64,000 bases of DNA from an uncultured Oscillospiraceae bacterium (GCA_934481355.1 CAKSPH010000011.1:1-64000), one strand, 5' to 3'. Counted from the stretch's first letter, positions 34,501 through 43,504 are shown. The notes: a model not told the origin generated them from the sequence alone. A program made the numbers and translations.

Positions 34501-34615
34501 CGCTGCTTTCTTCAGTGGCAGCATATACCGCCAGCGGCATTCCCGCCGGCACTGACGCAGTCAGTATTGCTGCGCCTATCATTGCTGAAAAAATTCTGTT
34601 AAGATACCTTTTCAT
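31511..34615 (-). CDS. Giant secreted, membrane-anchored protein of tandem CARDB-like repeats
   Basis: A 1034-aa protein with a signal peptide (ILTASVPAGMPLAVYAATEE), at least five tandem Ig-like repeats of roughly 120 residues, a C-terminal TM (AVIIGGSVLVVAAVVVIIVV), and an acidic cytosolic tail (DDIDWEDELDDD). Each repeat shows the CARDB pattern: a start like PVITS, a strand with KNIGSADMKDVFITI, a glycine loop and a closing SASLKYTY-like strand. Such repeats mediate adhesion or protein contact. It lies between the ATPase (17-bp overlap) and the permease of an ABC system, so it may be the complex's extracytoplasmic subunit. That link is inferred from gene order. Confidence 0.85.
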   Translation of the reverse strand: MKRYLNRIFSAMIGAAILTASVPAGMPLAVYAATEESSAEVTLNPVVIGYELMNSKDKAISDITPSTEFRIKITIKDIKVKTSQLGENKSIDFLKSMDSFKGTVESLNITSSGDELLKYDVVLSKCKWNGEDKAFGFMVGYSGANDYAAGSVNITECRVPDKSDDNTVNVAEPIIKITAVEPDSKIKAGETGEFKIRLKNLGSTDAYNILAEVTPSDDILIIEGTGTQDISSIGYKDEKVLTIKYKALEKINSERQNFGVTLKYYYDNGTSESTGSTSTQVAVAAEISTVEKVYPVITSDFSLAESTIKCGKDYSAVLTVKNIGSADMKDVFITIGSSDDIFVTGGTGRTYFENIPMNTEKKITVKFRTMEQFSAIRQSVTASLKYTYQYGSEQPEGTYEQSFIMLGDKEDEKAPLPVITSKPLDAPLLAGRKYRKAFYIINKGTADMTNVTVKVKGSDGLTIANGSDQFFVDKIAAGRQKRVLVYFNTLADLASVSQSLDVELEYYYDKSGVNTAETKTGSVVMSSEVSAAPVLRISGEKLPEAIKADTDYEYTVYVKNYGDITVRDVFVDLTSTDAFYFLDGTETGFIEMIRPGATAELKVKFRTLSDITSAKQGITAAMKYSYGRDTSIKQTEGSSSLVLIAATNKGADGKDSSAAPNIIIGKYDIGADQIAAGEVFNLDLDFYNTSASTSIENVIMTIGASGDISIYGGSSSFYYQNLAAAGAGSESIQLRALPTAATGTASVSVSFKYDYVVGDTRTTMTSDQNIYIPLYQPDKLTLSVSKPTYDVYVGNEVYITLSYMNKGRADASNVKAEIVAAQSDSGADNGTDNGMNGAYGTSEGMVDSGADIQAPDSEMVMSSMTFDKMIAVDDGMYGGGDFTGGDAGYSDPGYTALSTEKVIGNIAAGGNGSVDFVITPTMGGTVSFVIKVTYEDSNMNEIVKELPVSFSAMEQQWDIPDYPMTYETTDSGEGGFPWIAVIIGGSVLVVAAVVVIIVVVHKKRKNGKKLTADDIDWEDELDDDKSDSDDKTKV

Positions 34616-35333
34616 CGTTTTCTCCTTTTGTATCGCTGACTATTCTTCCGTCAACAAGAGTTACTATTCTGTCCGCATATTTCGCAAGTTCAGGGTCGTG
34701 CGTTACAAGCACTATCGTCTGATTGTATTTCCTTGCGAAGGTCTTTATCATGTCCATTACCTCAACGGTCGTCTTGGAGTCGAGGTTTCCTGTCGGCTCG
34801 TCTGCAAAGACTACATCTGGCTTTGCAACGAACGCCCTCGCTATTCCGACTCGCTGCTGCTGTCCGCCGGACATCTGCCGCGGATAGTGTCTCAGTCTGT
34901 TGCCAAGACCTACCTTTTTCAGCATTGCCACCGCTATCTTTGTTCGTACCCTGCGGCTTTCTCCCCTGAACATAAGCGGCATTGCAACGTTTTCCACCGC
35001 CGTCATGAACGGCAGAAGATTATATGACTGGAACACGAAGCCTATGTGCTTCTGGCGGAACGCAGCCAGTTGGTTTTCGCTCAGCCGGGTTATCGGGACT
35101 CCCCTTATGTAAACATCGCCGAATGTAGGCTTTTCAAGCCCTGCAAGCTGATTCAGCAGCGTAGATTTTCCGGAGCCGGACGTGCCGAAAATACAGCACA
35201 ATTCCCCCTCCATAATATCCAGGTTTATCCGCTTCAGCGCAACGACTGACTCGCCGCCTTCAAGCTTGTACTCCTTGCGAAGATCCTTGACGTGTATCAT
35301 GATTCTTGGTTTTCTGGGCTTTTCGTTTTCCAT
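34599..35333 (-). CDS. ABC transporter ATP-binding protein (MacB/LolD type)
   Basis: A 244-aa ATPase with Walker A GTSGSGKSTLLNQLAG, Q-loop FVFQSYNLLPFMTA, signature MSGGQQQRVGIARAF, Walker B DVVFADEPTGNLDSKT and switch His in LVTHDPELAKYADR. It belongs to the LolD/MacB group that partners FtsX-type permeases, here the one at 30107. AAGGGGG precedes the ATG. The TTGACA-17-TATACT promoter at 35461-35433 should drive the operon. Confidence 0.95.
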   Translation of the reverse strand: MENEKPRKPRIMIHVKDLRKEYKLEGGESVVALKRINLDIMEGELCCIFGTSGSGKSTLLNQLAGLEKPTFGDVYIRGVPITRLSENQLAAFRQKHIGFVFQSYNLLPFMTAVENVAMPLMFRGESRRVRTKIAVAMLKKVGLGNRLRHYPRQMSGGQQQRVGIARAFVAKPDVVFADEPTGNLDSKTTVEVMDMIKTFARKYNQTIVLVTHDPELAKYADRIVTLVDGRIVSDTKGENDEKVS

Positions 35334-35432
35334 TCTGTCACCCCCTTGGTTTTTACTCTACAAATAAAACAGCCAAAAACATCGAAAAGTTGCATAGTTC
35401 TGGAATTTTCCAGCATATTAATTTCATATAGC

Positions 35433-35461
35433 AGTATATCATTTTTATCTTGCTATGTCAA
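35433..35461 (-). promoter_or_regulatory. Promoter of the ABC/CARDB operon
   Basis: On the minus strand TTGACA (35461-35456) and TATACT (35438-35433) are 17 bp apart, leaving a leader of about 90 nt. Confidence 0.7.
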
Positions 35462-35509
35462 TATATATTACAAAAATGTAATAATCTATAATGACTCAGT
35501 ATATCATAC

Positions 35510-35537
35510 AAAAAAGGCGGCGCAGACTGCACCGCCT
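35510..35537 (-). terminator. Terminator of the AIM24-family gene
   Basis: AGGCGG...CCGCCT stem with six T following on the minus strand, 18 bp past the stop. Confidence 0.8.
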
Positions 35538-35555
35538 ATATTATGTCCGATATTA

Positions 35556-36230
35556 TCAGTTGCTCTTGGGAAGAACGGAAGCAATAGCCCCGGCGACATT
35601 GCTGATAGGCATTGTCTGGAGGTAAATCTTGCCCGGTCCTGTTACGACTGTGTTGAACAGACCCTCGCCACCAAAGAGAACATTTCCGATACCCTTGACG
35701 GTCTGGATATCCATTGTGCAGCTTCCTGACATTGCAGCGAGATAGCCTGTGTCAACGAGCATCTGCTGACCTGCCTGAAGCTCATACTCTACAACATAAC
35801 CGTCGATCTCGATAAACGCCATGCCTGTACCGTGCAGCTTCTGCATGATGAAGCCCTCACCGCCGAAAAAGCCAGCGCCGAGCTTCTTCTGGAATGCGAT
35901 GGAAAGCTCAACGGAAGGCTCAGACGCGAGATAACCGGTCTTCTGTACGATGAAATCGCCCTTGCTTACGTCAACAGGGATAATGGAGCCAGGGAAGCTG
36001 GACGCAAACGCGATCATTCCGGGGCCGCCCTCTGCGGTGTATGTATTCTGGAACATGGACTCGCCGGAGAACATTCTGCTGAATGCCTTTCCAACGCTTC
36101 CAGCGCCAGTTGCCATCTTCATGTTCGGCGTCATCCATGACATAGCGCCCTTTTCGCACTTAATGGACTCGCCTGCGTCAAGATAAACGATTACTACGGG
36201 CAGCGGCTCGCCCTTGATCTCATACCTCAT
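35556..36230 (-). CDS. TIGR00266/AIM24 family protein
   Basis: A 224-aa glycine-rich beta-roll protein of the TIGR00266 (AIM24-like) family. The conserved opening (VYLDAGESIKCEKGAMSWM) and repeats such as GAGSVGKAFSRMFSGES, GEGFIMQKLHGTGMAFIEI and GEGLFNTVVTGPGKIYLQT are characteristic. The family's biochemical function is poorly defined. AAAGGAG precedes ATG at 36230; an apparent 73-residue extension upstream has no site of its own. Confidence 0.88.
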   Translation of the reverse strand: MRYEIKGEPLPVVIVYLDAGESIKCEKGAMSWMTPNMKMATGAGSVGKAFSRMFSGESMFQNTYTAEGGPGMIAFASSFPGSIIPVDVSKGDFIVQKTGYLASEPSVELSIAFQKKLGAGFFGGEGFIMQKLHGTGMAFIEIDGYVVEYELQAGQQMLVDTGYLAAMSGSCTMDIQTVKGIGNVLFGGEGLFNTVVTGPGKIYLQTMPISNVAGAIASVLPKSN

Positions 36231-36337
36231 AAAATACTCCTTTACATTCATTATAATTACTTTGCCAATTACAGGGTATTTGCTTTTTTTATTATACAGT
36301 ATTTTCTGGAATTTGTCAAGCACCTTACGATTTTTTT

Positions 36338-36913
36338 TTACCAATTCCTGACGGCCATAAGCAGCAGGTATGCGGACGTTATGACAAGCGTGGGGCTTGC
36401 CTTTCCTCCGGCAATAAACAGGACGCCGACAGCGAGAGCGGCAGAGCAAACCGCGCAGATTCTCAGTGTTGCGTCTACACTTTCTGGTGAAAGCACCTTT
36501 ATCAGTGCAAGTTTCAGAAGCCTCCTGCCGTCAAATTCGCCCAAGGGAAGCAGGTTGAATAGTCCACAGGAAAGACTCATTGCAGCGGAACAGGACTTTC
36601 CCGCTGCGAAAAGCGCTGTCGCCAGCAGGAAATTCATTGCGCAGCCTGCTCCGTAAACCGCCGCCTGCTCTGTGGGAGAACGACGCTCAGTTTCCGTTGA
36701 TGTTATCCGTATTCCCGCGCCGTAAAACGTGACGCTTTCCGGTACTATTCCACATAAAAGCATGACAGCAAGGTGAGCCAGCTCGTGCGCCGCGCAGATC
36801 CCGAGCGCAGTCAGCCCGAATCCGGAGCTGTCAAGGCTGAAGAACAGCGCAAGCACCGCAAAAAAAGAGAAATCCCACCGCAGAACGGTGCGGGTCAGAT
36901 TCAATTCTATCAT
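36338..36913 (-). CDS. Site-2 protease family membrane metalloprotease (M50)
   Basis: A 191-aa intramembrane zinc protease. AAHELAHLAVMLLCG carries the HExxH zinc motif in a membrane helix, and FNLLPLGEFDGRRL carries the third zinc ligand Asp in the NxxPxxxxDG motif, resembling SpoIVFB-type enzymes. Several further hydrophobic segments surround it. The substrate is unknown; a sporulation role would be speculative. The ribosome binding site is weak. Confidence 0.85.
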   Translation of the reverse strand: MIELNLTRTVLRWDFSFFAVLALFFSLDSSGFGLTALGICAAHELAHLAVMLLCGIVPESVTFYGAGIRITSTETERRSPTEQAAVYGAGCAMNFLLATALFAAGKSCSAAMSLSCGLFNLLPLGEFDGRRLLKLALIKVLSPESVDATLRICAVCSAALAVGVLFIAGGKASPTLVITSAYLLLMAVRNW

Positions 36914-36983
36914 GCCACATTATATTCGTCAGGCAAGAAAATAGAACAAGCCCCCGCCGTTTCCGACAGGGGCTGCGTGAATT

Positions 36984-38639
36984 TTAGTCCTTGAATACCG
37001 CGCCGGTATTGGAGGAAGTAACCATCTTTGCATAACGCCTGAGGTAGCCGGAAAGTTCCTTGGGCGGGAGTATTCCCTTTTCCCTGCGCTTTGCGATCTC
37101 AGCGTCGTCGACCAGCAGAGTTATGCTGCGGTTCGGAATATCAATGTGGATCTTGTCGCCGTCCTCAACGAATGCGATAAGTCCGCCCTCGGCAGCCTCG
37201 GGGGAAACGTGACCGATCGCCGCGCCCCTGGAGGCTCCAGAGAATCTGCCGTCCGTGATGAGGGCTACGTTTCCGTCAAGTCCCTTACCAACAATAGCGG
37301 CGGTAGGAGCCAGCATTTCCGGCATTCCGGGGCCGCCCTTCGGACCTTCATAACGGATAACCACAACGTCGCCAGCCTTGATGTCGCCGCCAAGGATAGC
37401 GTCGCAGGCTGCCTGCTCGCCGTTGAATACGCGTGCAGTACCCGTGAAGTCCATCATCTCAGGTTTAACCGCGCCCTGCTTTACAACGGAGCCGTTCTCT
37501 GCAAGGTTGCCGCTCAGGATAGCGATACCGCCGTCCTTGCGGATAGGATCGTCTATCTTGTGCACGATAACGCCGTCTGCGTCCTTAGCCTTTGCGATAC
37601 GGTCAGCCTGTGTGCCGGTTACGGTCATAACGTCGGTGTTTACATGGCCCCCCTTGGACAGCTCACGGATTACGGTCTGGATACCGCCGACAGCGTTAAG
37701 GTCAGTGATGAACACGCTGGAAGCGGGATTCAGCTTTGCAAGCTGCGGAGTCTTTCTGCTCATCTGGTCGATATCGTCAAGCGAGATGTCAACCTTTGCC
37801 TCGTGTGCGATGGCAAGCAGGTGAAGTACTGTATTGGAGGAAGCTCCGATTGCCATATCCGTTGCAAGGGCGTTGAGCATATTCTTCTTTGTAAGGATAT
37901 CGCTCGGGCGGATATTCTGCTTTACCAGCTCAACGGCGCGCTCGCCGGACTCCTTGGCAAGTCTGCGGCGCGCGGAGTTTACTGCGGGCTCGGTGCCGGC
38001 TGTCGGAAGCGCAAGACCGAGAGCCTCGGTCAGGCAGTTCATGGAGTTGGCGGTGTACATACCGGAGCAGCTTCCGCAGGTCGGGCAGGCGTTGTCCTCA
38101 AAGTCCTTGATAACGTCGTCGCCTATCTCGCCGTTGGAGTACTGACCGATTGCCTCGTAGATCTCAGAATAGCCCACGCGCTTGCCCTGTACGCAGCCGG
38201 GGTTCATGGGACCGCCGCTGCAGAAGATGGAGGGGAGGTTCATTCTTGCGGCGGCAAGCACCATTCCCGGTACGATCTTGTCGCAGTTAGGGATGAATAC
38301 AACGCCGTCGAGGGGATGCGCCGTGAGCATTACCTCAATGGAATCCGCGATGAGCTCTCTGGAAGCGAGGGAGTATCTCATGCCCCTGTGATTCATTGCA
38401 AGTCCGTCGCATACGCCGATGGTGAAGAACTCGAACGGAACGCCGCCTGCGTTTCTGATACCATCCTTAACGGCTCTGGAGATCTCATGCAGGTGCATAT
38501 GCCCGGGAACATAGTCGCTCGCAGCACAGACAACCGCGATGAACGGTCTGTGCATTTCGCTGTCGGTTACGCCAAGAGCCTTCAGAATGGCTCTGTGGGG
38601 AGTCTTTTCTACTCCCTCTTTAATAAGATCACTTCTCAT
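36984..38639 (-). CDS. ilvD: Dihydroxy-acid dehydratase
   Basis: An Fe-S dehydratase making 2-keto acids for valine, leucine and isoleucine. The 551-aa length is standard. Cluster-binding Cys lie in [10 protein letters not shown] and [37 protein letters not shown] near the C-terminus is the catalytic-domain signature. AGAAAGGA precedes the ATG. It is the last gene after glucokinase, manA, LUD and LCP-like genes on the same strand; no T-box or leader peptide was seen, since only 32 bp separate it from the previous gene. Confidence 0.96.
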   Translation of the reverse strand: MRSDLIKEGVEKTPHRAILKALGVTDSEMHRPFIAVVCAASDYVPGHMHLHEISRAVKDGIRNAGGVPFEFFTIGVCDGLAMNHRGMRYSLASRELIADSIEVMLTAHPLDGVVFIPNCDKIVPGMVLAAARMNLPSIFCSGGPMNPGCVQGKRVGYSEIYEAIGQYSNGEIGDDVIKDFEDNACPTCGSCSGMYTANSMNCLTEALGLALPTAGTEPAVNSARRRLAKESGERAVELVKQNIRPSDILTKKNMLNALATDMAIGASSNTVLHLLAIAHEAKVDISLDDIDQMSRKTPQLAKLNPASSVFITDLNAVGGIQTVIRELSKGGHVNTDVMTVTGTQADRIAKAKDADGVIVHKIDDPIRKDGGIAILSGNLAENGSVVKQGAVKPEMMDFTGTARVFNGEQAACDAILGGDIKAGDVVVIRYEGPKGGPGMPEMLAPTAAIVGKGLDGNVALITDGRFSGASRGAAIGHVSPEAAEGGLIAFVEDGDKIHIDIPNRSITLLVDDAEIAKRREKGILPPKELSGYLRRYAKMVTSSNTGAVFKD

Positions 38640-38671
38640 GATGTGTCCTTTCTTCCCGATTTGCGGGTGTT

Positions 38672-39628
38672 TTATTTGCAGGCCTTGTGGAGCATTGCAG
38701 CTCCGATTATGCCCGCGTCATTACCGAGGGAGCAAATCACGATCTCGGTATTTTTTGCGCTGTTTCTTGTGTAAACCTGCTCTGCTACCGCTTTCTTCAG
38801 CGGAACGAGAAGCGTGTCGCCCTCGTTGCAGACTCCCCCGCCTATACAGAGGATATCAGGCTGGAATATGTTGATGACATTAGTTATGCCTACCGCGAGG
38901 TACTTGACATACTGCTCTGTGACCTCAAGTCCCACAGGGTCGCCCTGCTTCATCGCCTGATAGGCGGTGCGTGCGCTGACCTTTTCCTCCTGCTTTATAA
39001 GCTTTGCCATAAGGCTGCCGGGATTTTTCTCTGCGTACTCGCGTGTGGTGTTCACAAGGCCTGTCGCGGAGGAATAAGCCTCGAAGCAGCCCTTTCTGCC
39101 GCAGGTGCAGGGTCTGCCGTCTACCACGATAACGGAATGTCCTATTTCGCCGCCTGCAAAATTGAAGCCGCTGTATATCTTTCCGTTGATGATTATACCT
39201 GAACCCACTCCGGTGCCGAGGGTGATAACCACTGCGCTGTCCGCGCCCTTTGCGGAACCGGCGCAGTACTCGCCGAACGCCGCCGCGTCCGCGTCGTTGC
39301 CGAGCCAGGTCTTTACACCGAAATGCTTCTCAACATCAGTTCTCAGCGGAACGTTTCTGAAGCCAAGGTTGTTGGAATACTCCACAACTCCGGTGTCCTG
39401 ATTGCAGGTGCCCGGGCAGCCCATTCCGATGGAATCAAGCCGGGACGGAGCAATTCCCGCTTCCTCGCAGGCGAGTTCTCCGGCGCGGATAATGTCCGCA
39501 AGTATCTCAGCGTAGGGTCTGGGGGAATTCGTCCTGACCTTTGAGCGTGCGATTATTTCGCAGTTTTCGTTAACAATACCGCAGGCAATGTTAGTGCCTC
39601 CGATGTCTATACCGAGATGATAAGCCAT
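38672..39628 (-). CDS. ROK family glucokinase
   Basis: A sugar kinase of 318 aa converting glucose to glucose-6-phosphate. The phosphate-binding [12 protein letters not shown] at the N-terminus, catalytic Asp in [13 protein letters not shown], the zinc motif [18 protein letters not shown] and GGGVCNEGD are ROK hallmarks without an N-terminal DNA-binding domain, which favours a kinase over a repressor. GGGAGG precedes the ATG. It lies 14 bp after manA, suggesting a shared hexose-phosphate role. Confidence 0.92.
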   Translation of the reverse strand: MAYHLGIDIGGTNIACGIVNENCEIIARSKVRTNSPRPYAEILADIIRAGELACEEAGIAPSRLDSIGMGCPGTCNQDTGVVEYSNNLGFRNVPLRTDVEKHFGVKTWLGNDADAAAFGEYCAGSAKGADSAVVITLGTGVGSGIIINGKIYSGFNFAGGEIGHSVIVVDGRPCTCGRKGCFEAYSSATGLVNTTREYAEKNPGSLMAKLIKQEEKVSARTAYQAMKQGDPVGLEVTEQYVKYLAVGITNVINIFQPDILCIGGGVCNEGDTLLVPLKKAVAEQVYTRNSAKNTEIVICSLGNDAGIIGAAMLHKACK

Positions 39629-39642
39629 GTCAGCCCTCCCGT

Positions 39643-40608
39643 TTATATAATGTCAGTGAGAATGATCGTGCCCTTGCCGGTAACGGTGTAATCTCCGGTG
39701 CCTGCGCTGATGAACAGGCTGTCGCCCTTCTTCGCGCTCACCTTCTCAGAACCTGCCGCAGCCTCAAAGCTGCCGTCCAGGACGAGCAGCGAGTTAAACG
39801 AGCCCTCTCCGGCTGTGAGCTTTGCCGTGCCGTCAAGCTCCAGCTTATTAACGTTGAAATACTCGCAGGAGCGCAGGAGCGTCTCAGTGCCGCCGGGAAT
39901 CTTCTCGGGAGTGCCCTGTGCGGTGGTCGGATACTTCGGCGGAACGAGATTTGTGACGTCCTTTGCCTTTTCAACGTGAAGCTCCCTGGGCTTGCCGTCC
40001 TTGCCAACTCTGCCGTAGTCATAGATACGGTAGGTCGTGTTGGAATTCTGCTGGATCTCAGCGATAAGGATTCCCTTACCGATAGCGTGGAGCGTTCCGC
40101 TCTCGATGAAGAACACGTCGCCCTTGTGCACCGGTACGTTGTTTGTGACCTCAAGGAGCGTGTTGTTCGCGATGCGCTCCGCGAACTCCTCCTTGGAGAT
40201 CTCGTGCCTGAAGCCGTAAAGCAGCTCCGCGCCGGGGTCGCAGTCAACAATGTACCACATCTCGGTCTTTCCGTACTCGCCCTCGACCCTGAGCGCGTAC
40301 TCGTTGGAAGGGTGCACCTGAACAGAAAGGTTGTCCTTTGCGTCGATAAGCTTTATCAGCACCGGGAAATACTCGAAGCGCTCGCAGTTCTTGCCGAGAA
40401 CGCCTTTACCCTTTTCAGCGATGTACTCGGAAAGGGTCTTGCCGTCAAATTCGCCGCCGGTGATGACGCTCTGTCCGTCCTTATGGCAGGACAGCTCCCA
40501 GCTCTCGGCGATCCTGTCGGAATCCAGCTCCTTGCCGTATTCCTCGCGGAGTCTGTTTCCGCCCCAGATGTAGTCCTTGCACGGCGCTTTCAGCTTTAAT
40601 ATTGCCAT
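39643..40608 (-). CDS. manA: Mannose-6-phosphate isomerase, class I
   Basis: A zinc enzyme interconverting mannose-6-phosphate and fructose-6-phosphate. The 321-aa length fits the short Firmicute form. Zinc/active-site segments are LSVQVHPSNEYA, GKTEMWYIVD, FFIESGTLHAIGKG and TYRIYDYGRVGKDG. AGAAAGGA precedes the ATG. It is part of the minus-strand run with glucokinase. Confidence 0.94.
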   Translation of the reverse strand: MAILKLKAPCKDYIWGGNRLREEYGKELDSDRIAESWELSCHKDGQSVITGGEFDGKTLSEYIAEKGKGVLGKNCERFEYFPVLIKLIDAKDNLSVQVHPSNEYALRVEGEYGKTEMWYIVDCDPGAELLYGFRHEISKEEFAERIANNTLLEVTNNVPVHKGDVFFIESGTLHAIGKGILIAEIQQNSNTTYRIYDYGRVGKDGKPRELHVEKAKDVTNLVPPKYPTTAQGTPEKIPGGTETLLRSCEYFNVNKLELDGTAKLTAGEGSFNSLLVLDGSFEAAAGSEKVSAKKGDSLFISAGTGDYTVTGKGTIILTDII

Positions 40609-40624
40609 AATTATGTATCCTTTC

Positions 40625-41242
40625 TTAATAGCCCAGTTTTTCGTTGACTATGATTACCTTTATTCTGTCCCTGACGCGCTGCTGAGCCATTCTGACGTAT
40701 GAGCAGCATATACGTCCCATGCTCCTGCAATGTGCGCAGTTACCCGTTATTTCACATGGAGTGCCGCATTTCAGCCGCTTTGTGTTAAGCGGAGCCGCGA
40801 CCTGCTCCACTCGACAGACTGCCTCGTCCATATCTTTTACTATCTTGTTAACGCCCACAACGAGCACCACCTGGGCCGGTCCGTATATCATCGCGGATAC
40901 GCGATTTCCCCTGCCGTCCACGTTGTAGAGCTCGCCGTCCTCCGTGACTGCATTGCTGCTGGCAAAGAACGTATCGGAAACGAACGCCTTGTGCAGGATA
41001 TCCTCCACCTCCTCCGGGGTCTTTCCCTCGGAACGGTCAAGATATATCCCAGGAAACTCCGTCATGAGGAGCTGCTTCACGCTGCTTTCCTCCAGAGTCA
41101 CCGAGCCGCCCGCAGTTATGAGCCTGTCGTTCTTCAAAAGTTCCCGCACGATTTCATGGAGCTCACTGCGGGTCTCCACGAAATACGCTTTCATATTGTT
41201 CTTTTCAAGCGCCGCCATGGTGCGGCTGATTCTTTCCTCCAT
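40625..41242 (-). CDS. LUD-domain lactate utilization-like protein
   Basis: A 205-aa protein with the LUD domain seen in LutB/LutC (TRSELHEIVRELLKND, ITAGGSVTLEES, FFASSNAVTEDGELYNVDG, VVLVVGVNKIVKDMDEA) and a C-terminal Cys cluster (CGTPCEITGNCAHC and RICCSY) that may bind metal or an Fe-S cluster. Clostridial stand-alone members are usually annotated as lactate utilization proteins, but their substrate is not established; lutA and lutB partners are absent here. AGGAGG precedes the ATG, and it starts one base after the LCP-like gene's stop. Confidence 0.85.
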   Translation of the reverse strand: MEERISRTMAALEKNNMKAYFVETRSELHEIVRELLKNDRLITAGGSVTLEESSVKQLLMTEFPGIYLDRSEGKTPEEVEDILHKAFVSDTFFASSNAVTEDGELYNVDGRGNRVSAMIYGPAQVVLVVGVNKIVKDMDEAVCRVEQVAAPLNTKRLKCGTPCEITGNCAHCRSMGRICCSYVRMAQQRVRDRIKVIIVNEKLGY

Positions 41243-41243
41243 G

Positions 41244-42131
41244 TCAGTCCTCCTGTCCGGATTTCTGGCGGATAGTCACGATGGAATTATCAGATATCGC
41301 AAAGCTTCCGTCATCGCCGTATTCGCCGTAGGGAACATAATATTCCGCAGGATTGATCCCATACTGTACAGTATTCAGCATTGCAGCCTTTCTGTTCAGG
41401 AAATCGTCCTGTGTGACGTCAGTTTCTGCACCGTCGATTATCTCTCCGGCGTAAACATCGAGCAGCGAGCTGTCGATGTAGGTGAGGTTCTGGTTCACAA
41501 GCTCGATGAGTATGGAACCGATCATGTTCCAGCGGTAATCCTCGCTCTCGCCGAAATCCGCGAACATGATGTAGCTGTAAAGCGTGTCCGCCGTAAAGAT
41601 CTGGTCTCCGGAATTTATCGCCGTGACCTCGTTTCCGTCCATTATCATCAGGGTCTTAGGAACTTCGTATTCAACGTTTCCGAATGTCGTGACGAGCGAA
41701 ATAAAGCTGGAACGCGTGAATCTGATGTAACCGTCCATCTTTATGCCGCACTGCTCTCCGACCGCCTCGGCGACTCCCTTTCCGCCCTGCGCCGCATAGA
41801 TATTCGGAAGTGTGCGCCCGGTGGCTCCGAGGGCTATGCCATCGCTCACGGGAATGAATGTCAGGCGGTTCTCCACCGCGTCGAACGCCGCTATGATGAA
41901 AAGCGCCGGCATATCGTTCTCGCCGTCTGATATCATGGTCATTACCGCCATGTTCATGCTGGAATCCGGCACGAAATCGCTGGTGAGCTGACCATCCGTT
42001 GTAAGACCCGTCTGGGTGCTCTTCGGAAAAAGGAAATCCCGGAAGGAAACTATTGCCATGATTATCATTGCAAGCGTTATCCCAAATGCGATGAAATATA
42101 TATACCAGTTACTTTTTCTGCGTACTGCCAT
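41244..42131 (-). CDS. LCP-like membrane protein lacking the usual catalytic motif
   Basis: A 295-aa protein with one N-terminal TM (FIAFGITLAMIIMAIVSF) and an outer domain resembling LytR-CpsA-Psr proteins, which attach glycopolymers to peptidoglycan. The LCP pattern is visible in LFIIAAFDAVENRLTFIPV, LPNIYAAQGGKGVAEAVGE, MDGYIRFTRSSFISLVTTFG and VEYEVPKTLM. However, the usual IPRDT is replaced by IPVSDG, and the Arg-rich second catalytic stretch is not seen, so it may be a non-catalytic relative. It is the first gene of the run through ilvD, with its own promoter. Confidence 0.7.
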   Translation of the reverse strand: MAVRRKSNWYIYFIAFGITLAMIIMAIVSFRDFLFPKSTQTGLTTDGQLTSDFVPDSSMNMAVMTMISDGENDMPALFIIAAFDAVENRLTFIPVSDGIALGATGRTLPNIYAAQGGKGVAEAVGEQCGIKMDGYIRFTRSSFISLVTTFGNVEYEVPKTLMIMDGNEVTAINSGDQIFTADTLYSYIMFADFGESEDYRWNMIGSILIELVNQNLTYIDSSLLDVYAGEIIDGAETDVTQDDFLNRKAAMLNTVQYGINPAEYYVPYGEYGDDGSFAISDNSIVTIRQKSGQED

Positions 42132-42238
42132 AATGCCGCCTTTCGAAAAAATATCTTATATTCTGAAAAGGTATTGAATTTTTCAGGATTTAGTAATATA
42201 ATAGATTAGTGGGTTCAAGAATACTGACCCGATATACG

Positions 42239-42296
42239 TTCTGCATATATGTGCAGGAACATAAAGTATTATATCACATTTTTTCTGAAATTTCAA
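42239..42296 (-). promoter_or_regulatory. Promoter and hairpin before the LCP-like gene
   Basis: On the minus strand TTGAAA (42296-42291) and TATAAT (42273-42268) are 17 bp apart. Just after the expected start lies an inverted repeat CTGCA-TATATG-TGCAG (42242-42257), a possible operator or leader hairpin. Confidence 0.55.
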
Positions 42297-42365
42297 GGTA
42301 TTGACGCATAAAGATTATACCGGATTTATCCGGCGCCATTACAGGAGCATATTTAAGGAGAAGCC

Positions 42366-43499
42366 ATGAATAGTTTTTACCACAGAACATGGGCAGAAAT
42401 AGATCTCGACGTCCTGAAAAACAACATAGAGATCATCAGAAAATACGCAGGCAAAAAGCAGATCATCGCGATAGTCAAGGCGAATGCCTACGGACATGGT
42501 GACGCGGAGTGCGCTCTCGCGCTCAACGAATGCGGCGTCGAACACTTCGCCGTTTCAAATATCTGGGAGGCTCAGAACCTCATCAACGCTAAGGTCAGGG
42601 GCGATATTCTGATATTCGGCTACTGTGACGTTCCCATGGTAATGGAGGAGCTCGGACAGGGCTGTATTTTCACAGTCGGCAGCGTCGGATACGCAGGGGC
42701 GCTTTCCGAAGCCGCTGTGAAAGCTGGCGTAAAAGTTCCGGTTCACATCAAATTTGATACGGGAATGTCCCGCGTTGGTATCACCACCGCCGAAGAAGCC
42801 GATGAGATACTTGCGCTCCCCGGGCTTGACTGCCGCGCAGGATACACTCACTTTGCCGTTGCGGATTCCCTGGATCCTCAGGACGTGGAATTCACGAATC
42901 AGCAGTACAGGCGGCTGGCGGATATCTGCCGAAGCAGGAATCTCCCCATGCACTGCCAGAACAGCGGCGGAATCCTTTTCCATGATTTTGACAGCGACTT
43001 CGTAAGAGCCGGTATCGTAATGTACGGACACCGCCCGAACACTGAATATGCGCTCCCGGACGGAATAAGATCCATATTCAGCATGAAGACCGTAATCAGC
43101 CAGATAAAGACCATTCAGCCCGGCGATACAGTAAGCTACGGCAGGACTTTCACCGCTGAAAAGCCCACAAGAATCGCGCTTATTCCCTGCGGTTATGCGG
43201 ACGGATTCAACCGGAAGCTCTCCGGTCAGTGGAACGTGCTTGTACGCGGAAAGGAAGCTCCCGTTCTCGGCAGAATATGCATGGACCAGACTCTGATCGA
43301 CATTTCCGATATACCGGAAGCTCAAATCGGAGATACAGTGACGGTATTTTCCAACGAAACGAACGGCGGATGTTCAGTAGACCGCGCCGCTGATATCATC
43401 GGCACAATAAGCTACGAACTTCTCTGCTGCCTTGGTCCGAGGGTCCCGAGAGTTTACCTCGAAAACGGCAGGGAAAAGGACATTCTCCGATATATCTGA
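42366..43499 (+). CDS. alr: Alanine racemase
   Basis: A PLP enzyme making D-alanine for peptidoglycan. The 377-aa product has the PLP Lys in IAIVKANAYGHGD, the Asp/Gly segment HIKFDTGMSRVGI, the RPNTEYA-adjacent MYGH region, LIPCGYADGFNRKLSG, the catalytic-Tyr region in VSYGRTFTAEKP and GRICMDQTLIDISD. AAGGAG precedes the ATG. It is a single gene with a bidirectional terminator. Confidence 0.95.
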   Translation: MNSFYHRTWAEIDLDVLKNNIEIIRKYAGKKQIIAIVKANAYGHGDAECALALNECGVEHFAVSNIWEAQNLINAKVRGDILIFGYCDVPMVMEELGQGCIFTVGSVGYAGALSEAAVKAGVKVPVHIKFDTGMSRVGITTAEEADEILALPGLDCRAGYTHFAVADSLDPQDVEFTNQQYRRLADICRSRNLPMHCQNSGGILFHDFDSDFVRAGIVMYGHRPNTEYALPDGIRSIFSMKTVISQIKTIQPGDTVSYGRTFTAEKPTRIALIPCGYADGFNRKLSGQWNVLVRGKEAPVLGRICMDQTLIDISDIPEAQIGDTVTVFSNETNGGCSVDRAADIIGTISYELLCCLGPRVPRVYLENGREKDILRYI

Positions 43500-43504
43500 T
43501 ACTC

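Noticed and set aside
36984..38671. A T-box or leader peptide controlling ilvD
   Set aside because: Only 32 bp separate ilvD from the glucokinase gene, with no T-box sequence; the gene appears to share the upstream transcript.
37146..38774. Plus-strand reading frame (542 codons) opposite ilvD
   Set aside because: Antisense to a full-length dihydroxy-acid dehydratase with all Fe-S cysteines; composition and lack of start signals show a shadow frame.
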